Part shown: positions 1 to 8,264 of the stretch, in pieces
Layout of the letters: each line of letters opens with the position of its first letter
Position numbering within the stretch: position 1 is the first letter of the stretch
NCBI RefSeq assembly: GCF_030684675.1
Contig: NZ_JAUXXZ010000059.1
Coordinates: 1 to 64,000 of the forward strand
Direction of reading: 5' to 3'
DNA: 64,000 nucleotides
Origin: Daejeonella sp.
GTDB lineage: Bacteria; Bacteroidota; Bacteroidia; Sphingobacteriales; Sphingobacteriaceae
The notes under the pieces: generated by a model
What the model saw: only the letters and a program-made list of their open reading frames with translations
What the model was told of the DNA's origin: nothing
Databases searched by the model: none
Translations under genes and position numbers: made by a program

Positions 1-171
1 AAGACTATATCGATCTAAAAAGGAGTAGCGCACTAAGCCAAAAGGATCAGTACGCTACACAGACTGGTTCTTGACCGTCTTAAAGAACAAAGATAAAAAT
101 AATTTTATTTGGAAATCAACACAGAATCTCTACGGATTGTCCAATATTGAGGAGTCGGGAGTCTCCTCTTC
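1..171. other. Unassigned left edge of window
   Basis: No gene could be supported here. One + frame is open from about 29 to 181 (preceded by a stop at 26-28) but has no start codon and no family that I recognise. Another + frame is open only from 3 to about 71. It could be the decayed 3' end of a gene lying outside the window. Confidence 0.3.
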
Positions 172-300
172 CTATATATAAACAATATCAATTAAACCTT
201 TCCGATTTCCATAATAATCGATTCCAGAGGAATAAAGATAATCCTGTTCAAATCTCACAATCCCGGCCCTTACCGGATTTTCATGTAAACTGTACAACAG
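172..300 (-). pseudogene. C-terminal remnant of REP-associated tyrosine (Y1) transposase
   Basis: About 42 codons on the minus strand read as the end of a RAYT/Y1_Tnp transposase. The fragment contains HENPVRAGIV followed by YLYSSGIDYYG and a GLIDIVYI end, which matches the usual C-terminus of this family (asparagine-proline-valine, arginine-alanine-glycine, then a tyrosine/serine-rich stretch). An in-frame stop lies immediately upstream (301-303), and the catalytic HUH and tyrosine regions are absent, so it cannot be active. Its broken end abuts the palindrome at 302-346. Family RAYTs act on palindromic REP sequences, so the pairing is suggestive. Identity is seen in the translation; the origin as a relic is inference. 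Confidence 0.8.
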
Positions 301-301
301 C

Positions 302-346
302 TATTAAACTCATCTGATGACTTCAAGTCATCCGATGAGTTTAATA
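302..346. repeat. REP-like palindrome, 20-bp arms
   Basis: Arms at 302-321 and 327-346 are complementary with one mismatch and enclose a 5-nt loop (TTCAA). The element begins one base after the stop that truncates the RAYT remnant. There is no T-tract, so it is a poor intrinsic terminator. A REP/REPIN-type target of the neighbouring transposase family is the likeliest reading, though only one copy is visible in this window. Confidence 0.6.
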
Positions 347-416
347 ATTAATGTTGTGCTAAAAAATCAATTTTCGTAATCGATGGAAACTCTACGGACA
401 GTAACTACAAAAACCA

Positions 417-476
417 AATTCTATAAACATTTCAAAAAATTATATAAAATATATCAAAATTTTATCCTAATCTTTG
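417..476 (+). promoter_or_regulatory. Predicted copper-regulon promoter with tandem AraC half-sites
   Basis: Two direct repeats, AATTCTATAAA at 417-427 and AATTATATAAA at 438-448 (one mismatch), start exactly 21 bp apart. A near-consensus Bacteroidota -7 element, AATCTTTG, lies at 469-476. The same arrangement precedes copA (8853-8913). A 21-bp direct-repeat spacing, about two helical turns, is typical of AraC-family activator sites. The HMA-AraC protein encoded at 8265-8837 is the obvious candidate ligand. The start codon at 488 leaves a very short leader, as is common in this phylum. Confidence 0.6.
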
Positions 477-487
477 CATGAAATTAC

Positions 488-883
488 ATGAAAAAGCTTT
501 TAATCACCGTTTTAGCTGTATTCTACCTGAGTGTTTCATCCGGGGCGACTGTGCATTTCCATTATTGCATGGGAGAGCTGATCGAGTGGGGGCTTTCTAA
601 TGACAAGTCAGAAAAAGCATCCGATTGCAGCAATTGCGGCATGAAGAAGGGTCTTTCTGAGGACTGTTGTAAAGATCAGAAGCAGGAATATAAGCTAAAA
701 AAATCTCAAAAAGCTCTGCTAAGCACCTTTCAACCTGTTGTTTTTGCTTTAGCACCAGTCTCTTATCCTGACCTTACCCAAATCTTATCGGGCACTCCTG
801 CGAATCTGATCCCTGAGAGCAATGCTCCTCCACGAACATTGAAAACTGCTATTTTCATTCGAAACTGTAATTTCCGTATCTGA
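488..883 (+). CDS. HYC_CC_PP family protein
   Basis: A 131-residue exported protein with an N-terminal hydrophobic signal (MKKLLITVLAVFYLSVSSGA). It shows the three signatures that name the family: HYC (residues 25-27), CC (60-61) and PP (114-115). Two further cysteines sit at 47 and 50. The biochemical role of this Bacteroidota family is not established. Its conserved Cys/His pattern and its place as first gene of the copper island, directly behind a promoter shared with copA, suggest periplasmic or surface metal handling; that is inference. The ATG at 488 follows the -7 element by only 11 nt. Confidence 0.8.
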   Translation: MKKLLITVLAVFYLSVSSGATVHFHYCMGELIEWGLSNDKSEKASDCSNCGMKKGLSEDCCKDQKQEYKLKKSQKALLSTFQPVVFALAPVSYPDLTQILSGTPANLIPESNAPPRTLKTAIFIRNCNFRI

Positions 884-1020
884 TTTTTATTTCCTTCTGG
901 TCTGATTTCCTTTCGGACTGATTTCGTATGTTTTTTATTCTGATAGACTCATCGGAATATTAATCATTCGATGAATTATCGCATCTATTCATTTAACCAT
1001 TAACAATAAATATTATCGTC

Positions 1021-1284
1021 ATGAGAAAATTAATTTATTCAATCGCAATTTTGGTTCTTTTATTCAGCGCTGCCTGCAATAGCTCAGAAAAGCCTGCGGC
1101 CGTAGAAACTGATTCATTATCCACTCAAACTGCAGGAGTAGGATATACCTGTCCGATGCACCCTGAAATAAAGAGTGATAAGCCGGGTACTTGTTCAATC
1201 TGCAAAATGGATCTTGTTAAAGATTCGGATCTTGAGTCGGACAGCATGATGACTGATAGCAGCAGTCACGATCATAAGCACTAA
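1021..1284 (+). CDS. Heavy-metal-binding-domain (HMBD) lipoprotein
   Basis: An 87-residue lipoprotein. A signal peptide ends in the lipobox FSAAC, so Cys19 would be lipidated. A single HMBD follows, with Cys44, Met46, His47, Cys58, Cys61 and Met63 in the YTCPMHPEI...PGTC..CKM pattern, and the tail is His-rich (SHDHKH). The same domain is found at the N-terminus of both adaptors further downstream (5733 and 7058). This stand-alone copy probably collects Cu/Ag at the periplasmic face and passes it to the pump. It ends 5 bp before the CusA start, consistent with one operon. The metal is inferred from context. Confidence 0.85.
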   Translation: MRKLIYSIAILVLLFSAACNSSEKPAAVETDSLSTQTAGVGYTCPMHPEIKSDKPGTCSICKMDLVKDSDLESDSMMTDSSSHDHKH

Positions 1285-1289
1285 GCAAA

Positions 1290-2594
1290 ATGGTTGAAAA
1301 GATCATTTCCTTTTCATTAAGGAATCGTTTCATTGTCTTGCTTTTTGCTGCTGGATTCTTTGGATTGGGACTTTATTCGGTCAAGACGAGTAAGATTGAT
1401 GCCATCCCTGATCTTTCGGAAAATCAGGTCATTGTATTTACTGAATGGATGGGACGGAGTCCGCAGATCATTGAAGATCAGATCACTTACCCTCTGGTTA
1501 CTAATCTTCAGGGATTGCCCAAAGTAAACTATGTACGTGCCAATTCAATGTTCGGGATGAGTTTCATCTATATCATTTTTGAAGATGATGTGGATGTTTA
1601 CTGGGCACGATCCAGGGTATTGGAGCGCCTCAATTCAATCGGCAATGTTTTGCCCGAAGGAGTTAGTCCGACGCTTGGCCCTGATGGGACCGGAGTCGGT
1701 CATGTACTCTGGTACACCCTCGAAGCTCCGGGCATGGACCTTGGAGAGCAGCGGGCTGTTCAGGACTGGTACATAAAGTTTGCCCTACAGAATGTAGCAG
1801 GGGTGAGTGAGATTGCCTCATTTGGTGGTTTCCAGAAACAGTATCAGATCAGTATTGATCCCAATCGCCTGACTTATTATAAGCTGGGCATTCAGGATGT
1901 GATGCGGGCAGTTAAGAGTAATAATAATGAGGCCGGAGGTAGGAAGTTTGAGATGAGTGGCATTGGTTATATTATTAAAACCAGTGGTTACCTTAAATCT
2001 ATTGAAGAGATCGAAAACCTGTCTTTACGTACTCAAAACTCTATTCCTGTGAAGATCAGGGATATCGGAACCGTTCAGATGGCCGGAGAAAGCCGTCTCG
2101 GTATATTCGATTATAATGGTGAAGGAGAAGCGGTGGGGGGGATTGTGGTATTACGTTATGGTGAGAATGCCGATGAAGTGATCCGCAAAGTGAAGACAAA
2201 AATGACTGAAGTAGCTAAGGGGTTACCCCAGGGGATGAAGTTCAATATTGTTTACGACCGGGGTGAATTGATCGCAGAATCAATATCTTCCATTAAAACT
2301 ACCCTGATCGAAGAGATGATTGTGGTATCGTTGATCGTGATCATTTTCCTGTTTCACTGGAGAAGCGCAATCAGTATCATCATCCAGATCCCAATCACCA
2401 TTGCTGCCAGTTTTATTTTGCTTAATGCATTTGATATTTCATCGAATATCATGTCATTAACCGGTATCGCACTGGCGATTGGTGTGATTGTCGATAACGG
2501 AATCATCATGGCAGAGAATTCTTACAAAAACCTTGCAGTCAGGCAGGCAGAATTAAATGAACAAAGAAAAGGAGGAAATGCAGATGTGGAATAA
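1290..2594 (+). CDS. cusA: CusA/CzcA-type heavy-metal RND pump, N-terminal part (frameshifted)
   Basis: This is the N-terminal 434 residues of an inner-membrane RND proton/metal antiporter. The first transmembrane helix (about residues 13-32) is followed by the first periplasmic porter half and by TM helices 2-4. GVIVDNGIIMAEN contains Asp402, equivalent to the TM4 proton-relay aspartate (Asp405 in E. coli CusA). The frame then runs into a TAA at 2592-2594 in the loop before TM5, about 600 residues short of the family length near 1050. The rest of the pump is in the +1 frame from 2557. The switch must lie in 2557-2594, a purine-rich tract. It may be a real frameshift, a sequencing indel or a coupled split gene. 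Confidence 0.85.
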   Translation: MVEKIISFSLRNRFIVLLFAAGFFGLGLYSVKTSKIDAIPDLSENQVIVFTEWMGRSPQIIEDQITYPLVTNLQGLPKVNYVRANSMFGMSFIYIIFEDDVDVYWARSRVLERLNSIGNVLPEGVSPTLGPDGTGVGHVLWYTLEAPGMDLGEQRAVQDWYIKFALQNVAGVSEIASFGGFQKQYQISIDPNRLTYYKLGIQDVMRAVKSNNNEAGGRKFEMSGIGYIIKTSGYLKSIEEIENLSLRTQNSIPVKIRDIGTVQMAGESRLGIFDYNGEGEAVGGIVVLRYGENADEVIRKVKTKMTEVAKGLPQGMKFNIVYDRGELIAESISSIKTTLIEEMIVVSLIVIIFLFHWRSAISIIIQIPITIAASFILLNAFDISSNIMSLTGIALAIGVIVDNGIIMAENSYKNLAVRQAELNEQRKGGNADVE

Positions 2595-4521
2595 ATCGAA
2601 ACTAAACAAAAAGCATGATGATTACGTTAAACTTTCTAATGAGGAAAGACTAAGTATTATCGAAAAAGCCTGTCAACAGGTATCAAGAGGTGTATTTTAT
2701 TCAACAATCATTATTATTACCTCTTTTCTACCGGTATTTTTACTGACCGGGCAGGAAGGAAAATTATTCCATCCGCTGGCCTATACCAAAACCTTTATTC
2801 TGATAATCGATGCGGTACTGGTGCTTACACTGGCTCCTGTAATTATTTCATTTTTCATGAAAGGGCGTTTCCGCCAGGAACATGAAAACCCAATCAACAG
2901 AGGTTTGGAGACGGTTTATCTTCCGGTGATCCGTGCCTGTATCAGAAACAGAAAAACTACACTTGGAGTTAATATTCTGGCCTTACTGATCTCTGTTCCA
3001 ATGATGATGAGCCTTGGACGAGAGTTCATGCCGCCGCTGGATGAGCAATCGATTTTGTTTATGCCGGTTACATTGCCTGATGTTTCCAATTCAGAGATCA
3101 AGCGAATTCTGCAGGTTCAGGATAAGATCATCAAATCAGTGCCGGAGGTCGACCATGTTTTGGGCAAGGCAGGCCGGGCAAGTTCAGCAACTGACAATTC
3201 ACCAATCAGTATGATCGAAACGATCATTTCGCTGAAACCAAAAAGCGAGTGGAGGCCAGGAATCAGCAAAAAGGACATCATTGATGAGCTTGATACCAAA
3301 CTTCAGATCCCCGGTGTAGTGAATGGTTGGACACAACCCATCATCAACCGTATCAATATGCTATCTACCGGTATCCGTACCGATGTTGGCGTCAAGGTAT
3401 ATGGTCAGGATTTGAAACAGATCAGCCATATCTCTGAAGATGTGCATACTATGCTGAAGAATATTGAAGGAGTGAAGGATCTGTATGTGGAGCCTGTTAG
3501 CGGTGGTAAATACCTGGAGATTGAGATCCGACGCGATCAGTTGGAGCGTTACGGATTAACTGTGGATGATATTAATGCGACAGTTGAATCAGCAATTGGG
3601 GGTACACCTTTTGCATCAACGGTTGAAGGCCGGCAACGTTTTAATATTCATTTGCGCCTGGGTCAGGAGTACCGGAACAGCATCGACCGTTTGAAAAGAA
3701 TTCCACTGACTTCCCCCGATGCGGGAACTATACCATTATCAGCCGTTACAACCATCCGTTTTGTGGATGGACCACCGATGATCAGTTCTGAAAATGCAAT
3801 CTTACGTGGTGCAGTGATGTTCAATGTGCGTGAGCGCGATCTGGGACATACAGTTCAGGAGGCTATTGATAAGTTGAATAAGGATCTGAAACTGCCTAAT
3901 GGATATTTTGTAGAATGGAGCGGTCAGTACGAAAATCTGATCCGCGGACAGCAAACCCTGGTCTATATTCTGCCGGTAGTGATCTTTATCATCTTTCTGG
4001 CACTATATCTTGCTTTTAAATCGATCAGAGAGGCATTTTTAAGTCTGGTGACCATTCCTTTCGCCCTAATCGGAGGTGCTTTCCTGGTTTATTTCTGGGG
4101 TGTGAATCTTTCAGTCGCAGTGGCGGTTGGCTTTATTGCCCTTTTCGGGATTGCCGTTGAAACAGGTGTTGTGATGGTGATTTATTTGAATGATGCGATG
4201 CGTCAGTTGGTTGCTATGAAGGGCAATTCCAGTGAAACAATTACAAAGGAGGATCTCAGAGAATATGTGATCAATGGAGCTGCGAAACGTTTACGGCCCA
4301 AGATCATGACGGTTTGTGTTGCATTATTTGGTTTGATACCTGTTTTATGGTCGGGAGGGGTCGGTAGCGATGTGATGCAGCCAATTGTTCTGCCCATGAT
4401 TGGGGGAGTTCTTACTTCTTCCACTCATATTTTACTGGTTACACCGCTGATCTTTCTGATGACTAAAGAATATGAATTGAGAAAATTTGGAAAACTGGAG
4501 GTACATGATGTTCAGCATTAA
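2557..4521 (+). CDS. cusA: CusA/CzcA-type heavy-metal RND pump, C-terminal part
   Basis: This 654-residue frame carries TM5 onward, the second periplasmic half and the last helices. Met169 (FMPVT), Met219 (SMIETI) and Met268 (RINMLSTGI) are spaced 50 and 49 residues apart, exactly as are Met573, Met623 and Met672 of E. coli CusA, the Cu(I)/Ag(I) ligands. Glu535 and Lys582 match the proton-relay residues. Substrate is therefore most likely Cu(I)/Ag(I) rather than Co/Zn/Cd. An in-frame TAA sits directly before the ATG at 2557. An AGGAGG at 2570-2575 lies 8 nt upstream of an alternative ATG at 2584, so independent translation is conceivable. It overlaps the following outer-membrane gene by 17 bp. 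Confidence 0.85.
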   Translation: MNKEKEEMQMWNKSKLNKKHDDYVKLSNEERLSIIEKACQQVSRGVFYSTIIIITSFLPVFLLTGQEGKLFHPLAYTKTFILIIDAVLVLTLAPVIISFFMKGRFRQEHENPINRGLETVYLPVIRACIRNRKTTLGVNILALLISVPMMMSLGREFMPPLDEQSILFMPVTLPDVSNSEIKRILQVQDKIIKSVPEVDHVLGKAGRASSATDNSPISMIETIISLKPKSEWRPGISKKDIIDELDTKLQIPGVVNGWTQPIINRINMLSTGIRTDVGVKVYGQDLKQISHISEDVHTMLKNIEGVKDLYVEPVSGGKYLEIEIRRDQLERYGLTVDDINATVESAIGGTPFASTVEGRQRFNIHLRLGQEYRNSIDRLKRIPLTSPDAGTIPLSAVTTIRFVDGPPMISSENAILRGAVMFNVRERDLGHTVQEAIDKLNKDLKLPNGYFVEWSGQYENLIRGQQTLVYILPVVIFIIFLALYLAFKSIREAFLSLVTIPFALIGGAFLVYFWGVNLSVAVAVGFIALFGIAVETGVVMVIYLNDAMRQLVAMKGNSSETITKEDLREYVINGAAKRLRPKIMTVCVALFGLIPVLWSGGVGSDVMQPIVLPMIGGVLTSSTHILLVTPLIFLMTKEYELRKFGKLEVHDVQH

Positions 4522-5755
4522 GAAAATAATTTTGTTGTTTGCATTCCTGAGTTCTTTTACTGTCTACGGGCAGCAGATCATGAACCTGGAGCAAATATTA
4601 GCAGAAATTAACGCCAATAATTCCTCTTTGAAGTCCTATGCAAACCGGATTCAAAGCAAGGATTCTAAAGTGGAAGGTGCCGGCTCATGGATGGCTCCAA
4701 TGGTAGGAGCAGGAACATTTATGAGTCCTTACCCAGCACAGGGGATGATTGCTGAGGGCGACCGCGGGGCATTTATGATCTCTGCCGAACAGGATATTCC
4801 CAATCCCGCAAAGATCAGGGCTAAAAAAGAATACCTTAAAACTCAGTCGCAGACTTATGAGTTTGGTAGAAATGAGCGTTTTAACCAGTTAAGAGCCAGT
4901 GCAAAGTATTTGTACTTCGGACTTTTGGTTGCTCAAAAGCGTATCGTCTTCCAGAAAGAGAATCAGCAGATTATGCAGACGATGAAAAAGCTTGCAGAGA
5001 TTCGTTATCCCTTTAATCAGGGTGGATTGAATCAGGTTTTTAAAGCTGAGGGAAGGGTCTATGAATCAGAGAATATGATCCTGATGACCGAGGCAGAGAT
5101 TCGTTCAAAAAAGATTGCCTTGAATGCATTGATGAACAGATCAGCAACAGCTGAATTTGAAATTGAAACCGAATATAAGGTTAAGTTTAGTCCTAAAGCA
5201 GATCTTGACACTGCTTATCTGGCCGGTGCCCGGAGCGATATTTTGCACATGGAACATGACATTCATGCTATGGAAAGGAATATTGATCTGATGCGGCAGG
5301 AGTCAAAACCCGATTTTAAAATTCGTTTTGACCATATGTCTAATTATTCGGCAATGATGCCAAGGCAATTTACGGTGATGGGTATGCTTTCCATTCCAAT
5401 TGCTCCCTGGTCCTCGAAAATGTATAAATCGGAGATCAAATCAATGAATTTTGAGAAGGAGGCTATGAGGCTGGAAAAAGCGGCAATGCTTACCGAGATT
5501 TTGGGGATGAGTAAGTCTATGGAAAATGATCTTCTCAACATGCAGCAGCAGTTAACTAATTATGAGACTAAGATTTTGCCTTCATTGGAGAAATACCTCA
5601 AGGTTTCAATGATATCCTACCAGGAAAATAAATCAGATCTAAATACGGTCATTGATGGGTGGGAATCAATCAATATGTCGCAGATGAATTACCTGGATCA
5701 GTTACAGAAATATTATCAAATGATTGTGGAATATGAGAAGACTATTGAACGCTAG
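4505..5755 (+). CDS. TolC/CusC-type outer-membrane efflux protein
   Basis: A 416-residue outer-membrane factor (OEP family) expected to form the exit duct for the CusA pump. The signal peptide (MMFSIKKIILLFAFLSSFTVYGQ) has no lipobox, unlike E. coli CusC. Long helical, Met- and Gln-rich segments follow, typical of the alpha-barrel. I place the start at 4505 rather than at the upstream in-frame ATG (4487), because GGAGG stands just before 4505 and the signal peptide then begins properly. It overlaps the end of cusA by 17 bp and the next gene by 23 bp, indicating translational coupling. Confidence 0.8.
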   Translation: MMFSIKKIILLFAFLSSFTVYGQQIMNLEQILAEINANNSSLKSYANRIQSKDSKVEGAGSWMAPMVGAGTFMSPYPAQGMIAEGDRGAFMISAEQDIPNPAKIRAKKEYLKTQSQTYEFGRNERFNQLRASAKYLYFGLLVAQKRIVFQKENQQIMQTMKKLAEIRYPFNQGGLNQVFKAEGRVYESENMILMTEAEIRSKKIALNALMNRSATAEFEIETEYKVKFSPKADLDTAYLAGARSDILHMEHDIHAMERNIDLMRQESKPDFKIRFDHMSNYSAMMPRQFTVMGMLSIPIAPWSSKMYKSEIKSMNFEKEAMRLEKAAMLTEILGMSKSMENDLLNMQQQLTNYETKILPSLEKYLKVSMISYQENKSDLNTVIDGWESINMSQMNYLDQLQKYYQMIVEYEKTIER

Positions 5756-7058
5756 AATTGCATTATTCCTGATCATCGGATTATCAATTTTGGCTTGTAA
5801 TTCTGATAAAAAGGCTAGTTCCGGGGGACAGGTTCAGAAATACACCTGCCCGATGCACCCGCAGATAGTAAAGGATGCACCAGGTACCTGCCCGATCTGT
5901 AAAATGGATCTGGTGCCTCGGCATACTGCTGATACACACGGCGTTGCGGATACAAGTTTAAATTCCTTAGTAAAGCCTGGCAATGAGTTGGTTATATCAG
6001 GAATCAAAACGATCAGGGTAGAGAAGGGTCTTAAAAAATCTGAAATCATCCTGAAAGGTATCATAAACTACAATACGAATAACTGGAGGTCTGTATCGGC
6101 AAGGGTCAGCGGCCGCATTGAAAAGCTGTTTGTGAAATACAATTATGAGCCGGTGAGTAAGGGACAAAAGATAATGGAGATTTACAGTCCTGATCTAGCA
6201 AATGCCCAGCAGGAATTGCTCTTTTTGAAAAACAATAACGAAACAACACTTCTTGAATCTGCCAAAAAGAAATTGGTACTTCTTGGATTGAGCATGGCCC
6301 AGATAAACAGGGTTCTGAGTACTGGAAGAATCGAGGATAGAATTGCTGTTTACAGCCCCTATTCAGGTTATGTGGCTGAATTGGGTTTAAATACCTCAGC
6401 TTCTCAGGGTCAGGTAAGCCAGGCAGGTGGAACAAAAATCAGTTCAGGAAGCGGAGTTGGGATGAATTCAATGAATGCTTCTGCTTCATCAGCAATAGTT
6501 CCGGAAATACCGGATATCCCGACGGGTGGGGCTTTGCAAATCAGGGAAGGGCAATATATCAATGCAGGCCAGAAGTTATTTGATCTGATCAATACAGATC
6601 AGGTTTGGGCCGAGTTCTTTGCCCGCCCTGATCAATTACAGGAGTTTAAGCAGGGAAAAAATGTACTGGTGCAATCCATAGATCTTGCAGATCAGCGTTC
6701 TGAAGTTGCCGTGAGCCTTGTTCAGCCCTATTTTAAGGATGGTACCAATTATTCCCTTATCAGAGCCAATCTGCCAAACAGTACTAAAATCTGGAAGGTG
6801 GGTCAACTGATTTCAGTAAGCCTGGAGGCCGCAGTTGAAGGTTACTGGCTACCAGCTACAGCCCTTGTTCAGGTTGGAACACAATATGTGGTATTTATTA
6901 AGAAGGATAATGCATTTGTACCAGTTTTTGTGAAACTGAAGCATCAGTCAGATCAGTGGATCGATATTGGTGATAGTCTGAAAGCGGATATGGAACTGGC
7001 ATTGAACGCCTGGTTTTTGATAGATAGTGAAAGTTTTATAAAAGCAAAGCGTTTATAA
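5733..7058 (+). CDS. cusB: CusB-like efflux adaptor with N-terminal HMBD (first copy)
   Basis: A 441-residue periplasmic membrane-fusion protein. It is a predicted lipoprotein (lipobox ILAC, Cys22) with an HMBD at residues 37-62 (Cys39, Met41, His42, Cys53, Cys56, Met58), then barrel-sandwich/lipoyl and beta-barrel regions of the HlyD_D23 type. A Gly/Ser/Met-rich insertion at roughly residues 215-255 interrupts the lipoyl half-motif. The start is ATG 5733; a TTG at 5724 would place extra residues before the signal peptide. It shares a TAATG junction with the next gene, a second adaptor of the same class. It would link CusA to the outer-membrane channel and deliver metal. Confidence 0.85.
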   Translation: MRRLLNARIALFLIIGLSILACNSDKKASSGGQVQKYTCPMHPQIVKDAPGTCPICKMDLVPRHTADTHGVADTSLNSLVKPGNELVISGIKTIRVEKGLKKSEIILKGIINYNTNNWRSVSARVSGRIEKLFVKYNYEPVSKGQKIMEIYSPDLANAQQELLFLKNNNETTLLESAKKKLVLLGLSMAQINRVLSTGRIEDRIAVYSPYSGYVAELGLNTSASQGQVSQAGGTKISSGSGVGMNSMNASASSAIVPEIPDIPTGGALQIREGQYINAGQKLFDLINTDQVWAEFFARPDQLQEFKQGKNVLVQSIDLADQRSEVAVSLVQPYFKDGTNYSLIRANLPNSTKIWKVGQLISVSLEAAVEGYWLPATALVQVGTQYVVFIKKDNAFVPVFVKLKHQSDQWIDIGDSLKADMELALNAWFLIDSESFIKAKRL

Positions 7059-8260
7059 TGAGAAAAAAAATAGTTTTAGGGCTGATCATTCTTTGTTCAG
7101 GATTCATTTTCTCTGCCTGTACAGAGGGGCATGAAAAACATGCGGAAGCAGGGAAATACACCTGCCCAATGCATCCTCAGATAGTAAATAATGGTCCGGG
7201 TACATGCCCGATCTGTAAAATGGATCTGGTGCCGGTAAATTCTGCAGGCGGTAAAAATGAGCTATCCCTGAGTGAAAGTCAGATTCAGTTGGCTAATATT
7301 CATACTATGGTAATCAATCGTACTGACTTCAGTACTTCAAAAGTATTGAATGGCCGATTGATAGTAAATCCGGAGCAAACCGAAGTTATTTCAAGCCGCT
7401 ATGCCGGAAGAATTGAGAAGTTGTTTGTGAAAGAAATGGGCCGGTCTGTTAGTAAAGGCCAGCCGATTTTTCAGATCTACAGCGAGGAACTTCAGACCTT
7501 GCAGCAGGATTATTTATTGCAACTGAAGCAGGTTGCGGCATTTCCGGAGGAGAAGATCTATCAGTCGATGCGGGAGGCAGCAAAAAATAAACTTCGATTG
7601 TTTGGCTATTCTGATGCTCAAATTCGAGTGCTGACTGCTGCAGGAAAAACAGCACCACTGCTCACTGTCTATTCATCAGCATCAGGAATTGTCACTGAGC
7701 TGAATGTTTCTGAAGGACAATATTTATCCGAAGGCAGCCAGATTTTAAAGCTTGAAAATTTCACACAGCTCTGGCTGGAAATGGATGTCTATCCGAATGA
7801 ATTAGGAAATATCCGTCTGGGTACAAAGGTACAGGCTTCTATAAATGGGATCAGTGATAAAGAACAGACTCTAACTATAGATTTCATTTCTCCGCAGATG
7901 GACCCATCCTCACAGATTCTGAAAGTAAGGGCCCCGGTTAAAAATCCTGGAAATTTACAGGCAGGAATGCAGGCTACGGTATTTTTACCGCTTGCCGAGA
8001 TATCAGATGCTTTGAGTTTACCATTGGATGCGGTAGTGCGGGATGAAAAGGGGGCACATGTCTGGATCAAAACGGCAAAGAATACTTATTCCCCAAGGAT
8101 GGTACGTACGGGTGAGGAGGATGCTGAACAGATCATTATCCTTTCGGGTCTTGAAAATGTGAAAGAGGTAGTAGTGAGCGGGGCATATTTGTTATCAAGT
8201 GAATTTATTTTGAAAAAGGGTACAGATCCAATGGCGGGACATGACATGAACAAAATGTAG
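7058..8260 (+). CDS. cusB: CusB-like efflux adaptor with N-terminal HMBD (second copy)
   Basis: A 400-residue paralogue of the preceding adaptor. It has lipobox FSAC (Cys21), an HMBD at residues 34-57 (Cys36, Met38, His39, Cys50, Cys53, Met55), and lipoyl and barrel domains; the C-terminus is Met/His-rich (MAGHDMNKM). It lacks the Gly/Ser/Met insertion of the first copy and is about 40 residues shorter. Two adaptors for one RND pump suggest either a mixed hexamer or a duplication retained for different metal states. Both ideas are inference. Its stop lies 4 bp before the regulator gene. Confidence 0.85.
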   Translation: MRKKIVLGLIILCSGFIFSACTEGHEKHAEAGKYTCPMHPQIVNNGPGTCPICKMDLVPVNSAGGKNELSLSESQIQLANIHTMVINRTDFSTSKVLNGRLIVNPEQTEVISSRYAGRIEKLFVKEMGRSVSKGQPIFQIYSEELQTLQQDYLLQLKQVAAFPEEKIYQSMREAAKNKLRLFGYSDAQIRVLTAAGKTAPLLTVYSSASGIVTELNVSEGQYLSEGSQILKLENFTQLWLEMDVYPNELGNIRLGTKVQASINGISDKEQTLTIDFISPQMDPSSQILKVRAPVKNPGNLQAGMQATVFLPLAEISDALSLPLDAVVRDEKGAHVWIKTAKNTYSPRMVRTGEEDAEQIIILSGLENVKEVVVSGAYLLSSEFILKKGTDPMAGHDMNKM

Positions 8261-8264
8261 AATT

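Noticed and set aside
29-181. An open + frame at the left edge as a gene end
   Set aside because: A stop precedes it, there is no start codon and no recognisable family; its last bases overlap the transposase remnant.
5724-5732. TTG start for the first adaptor
   Set aside because: ATG 5733 gives a normal lipoprotein signal; TTG adds three residues with no support.
6106-6435. 109-codon minus-strand frame inside the first adaptor
   Set aside because: Antisense shadow of a well-supported gene, with no domain or promoter.
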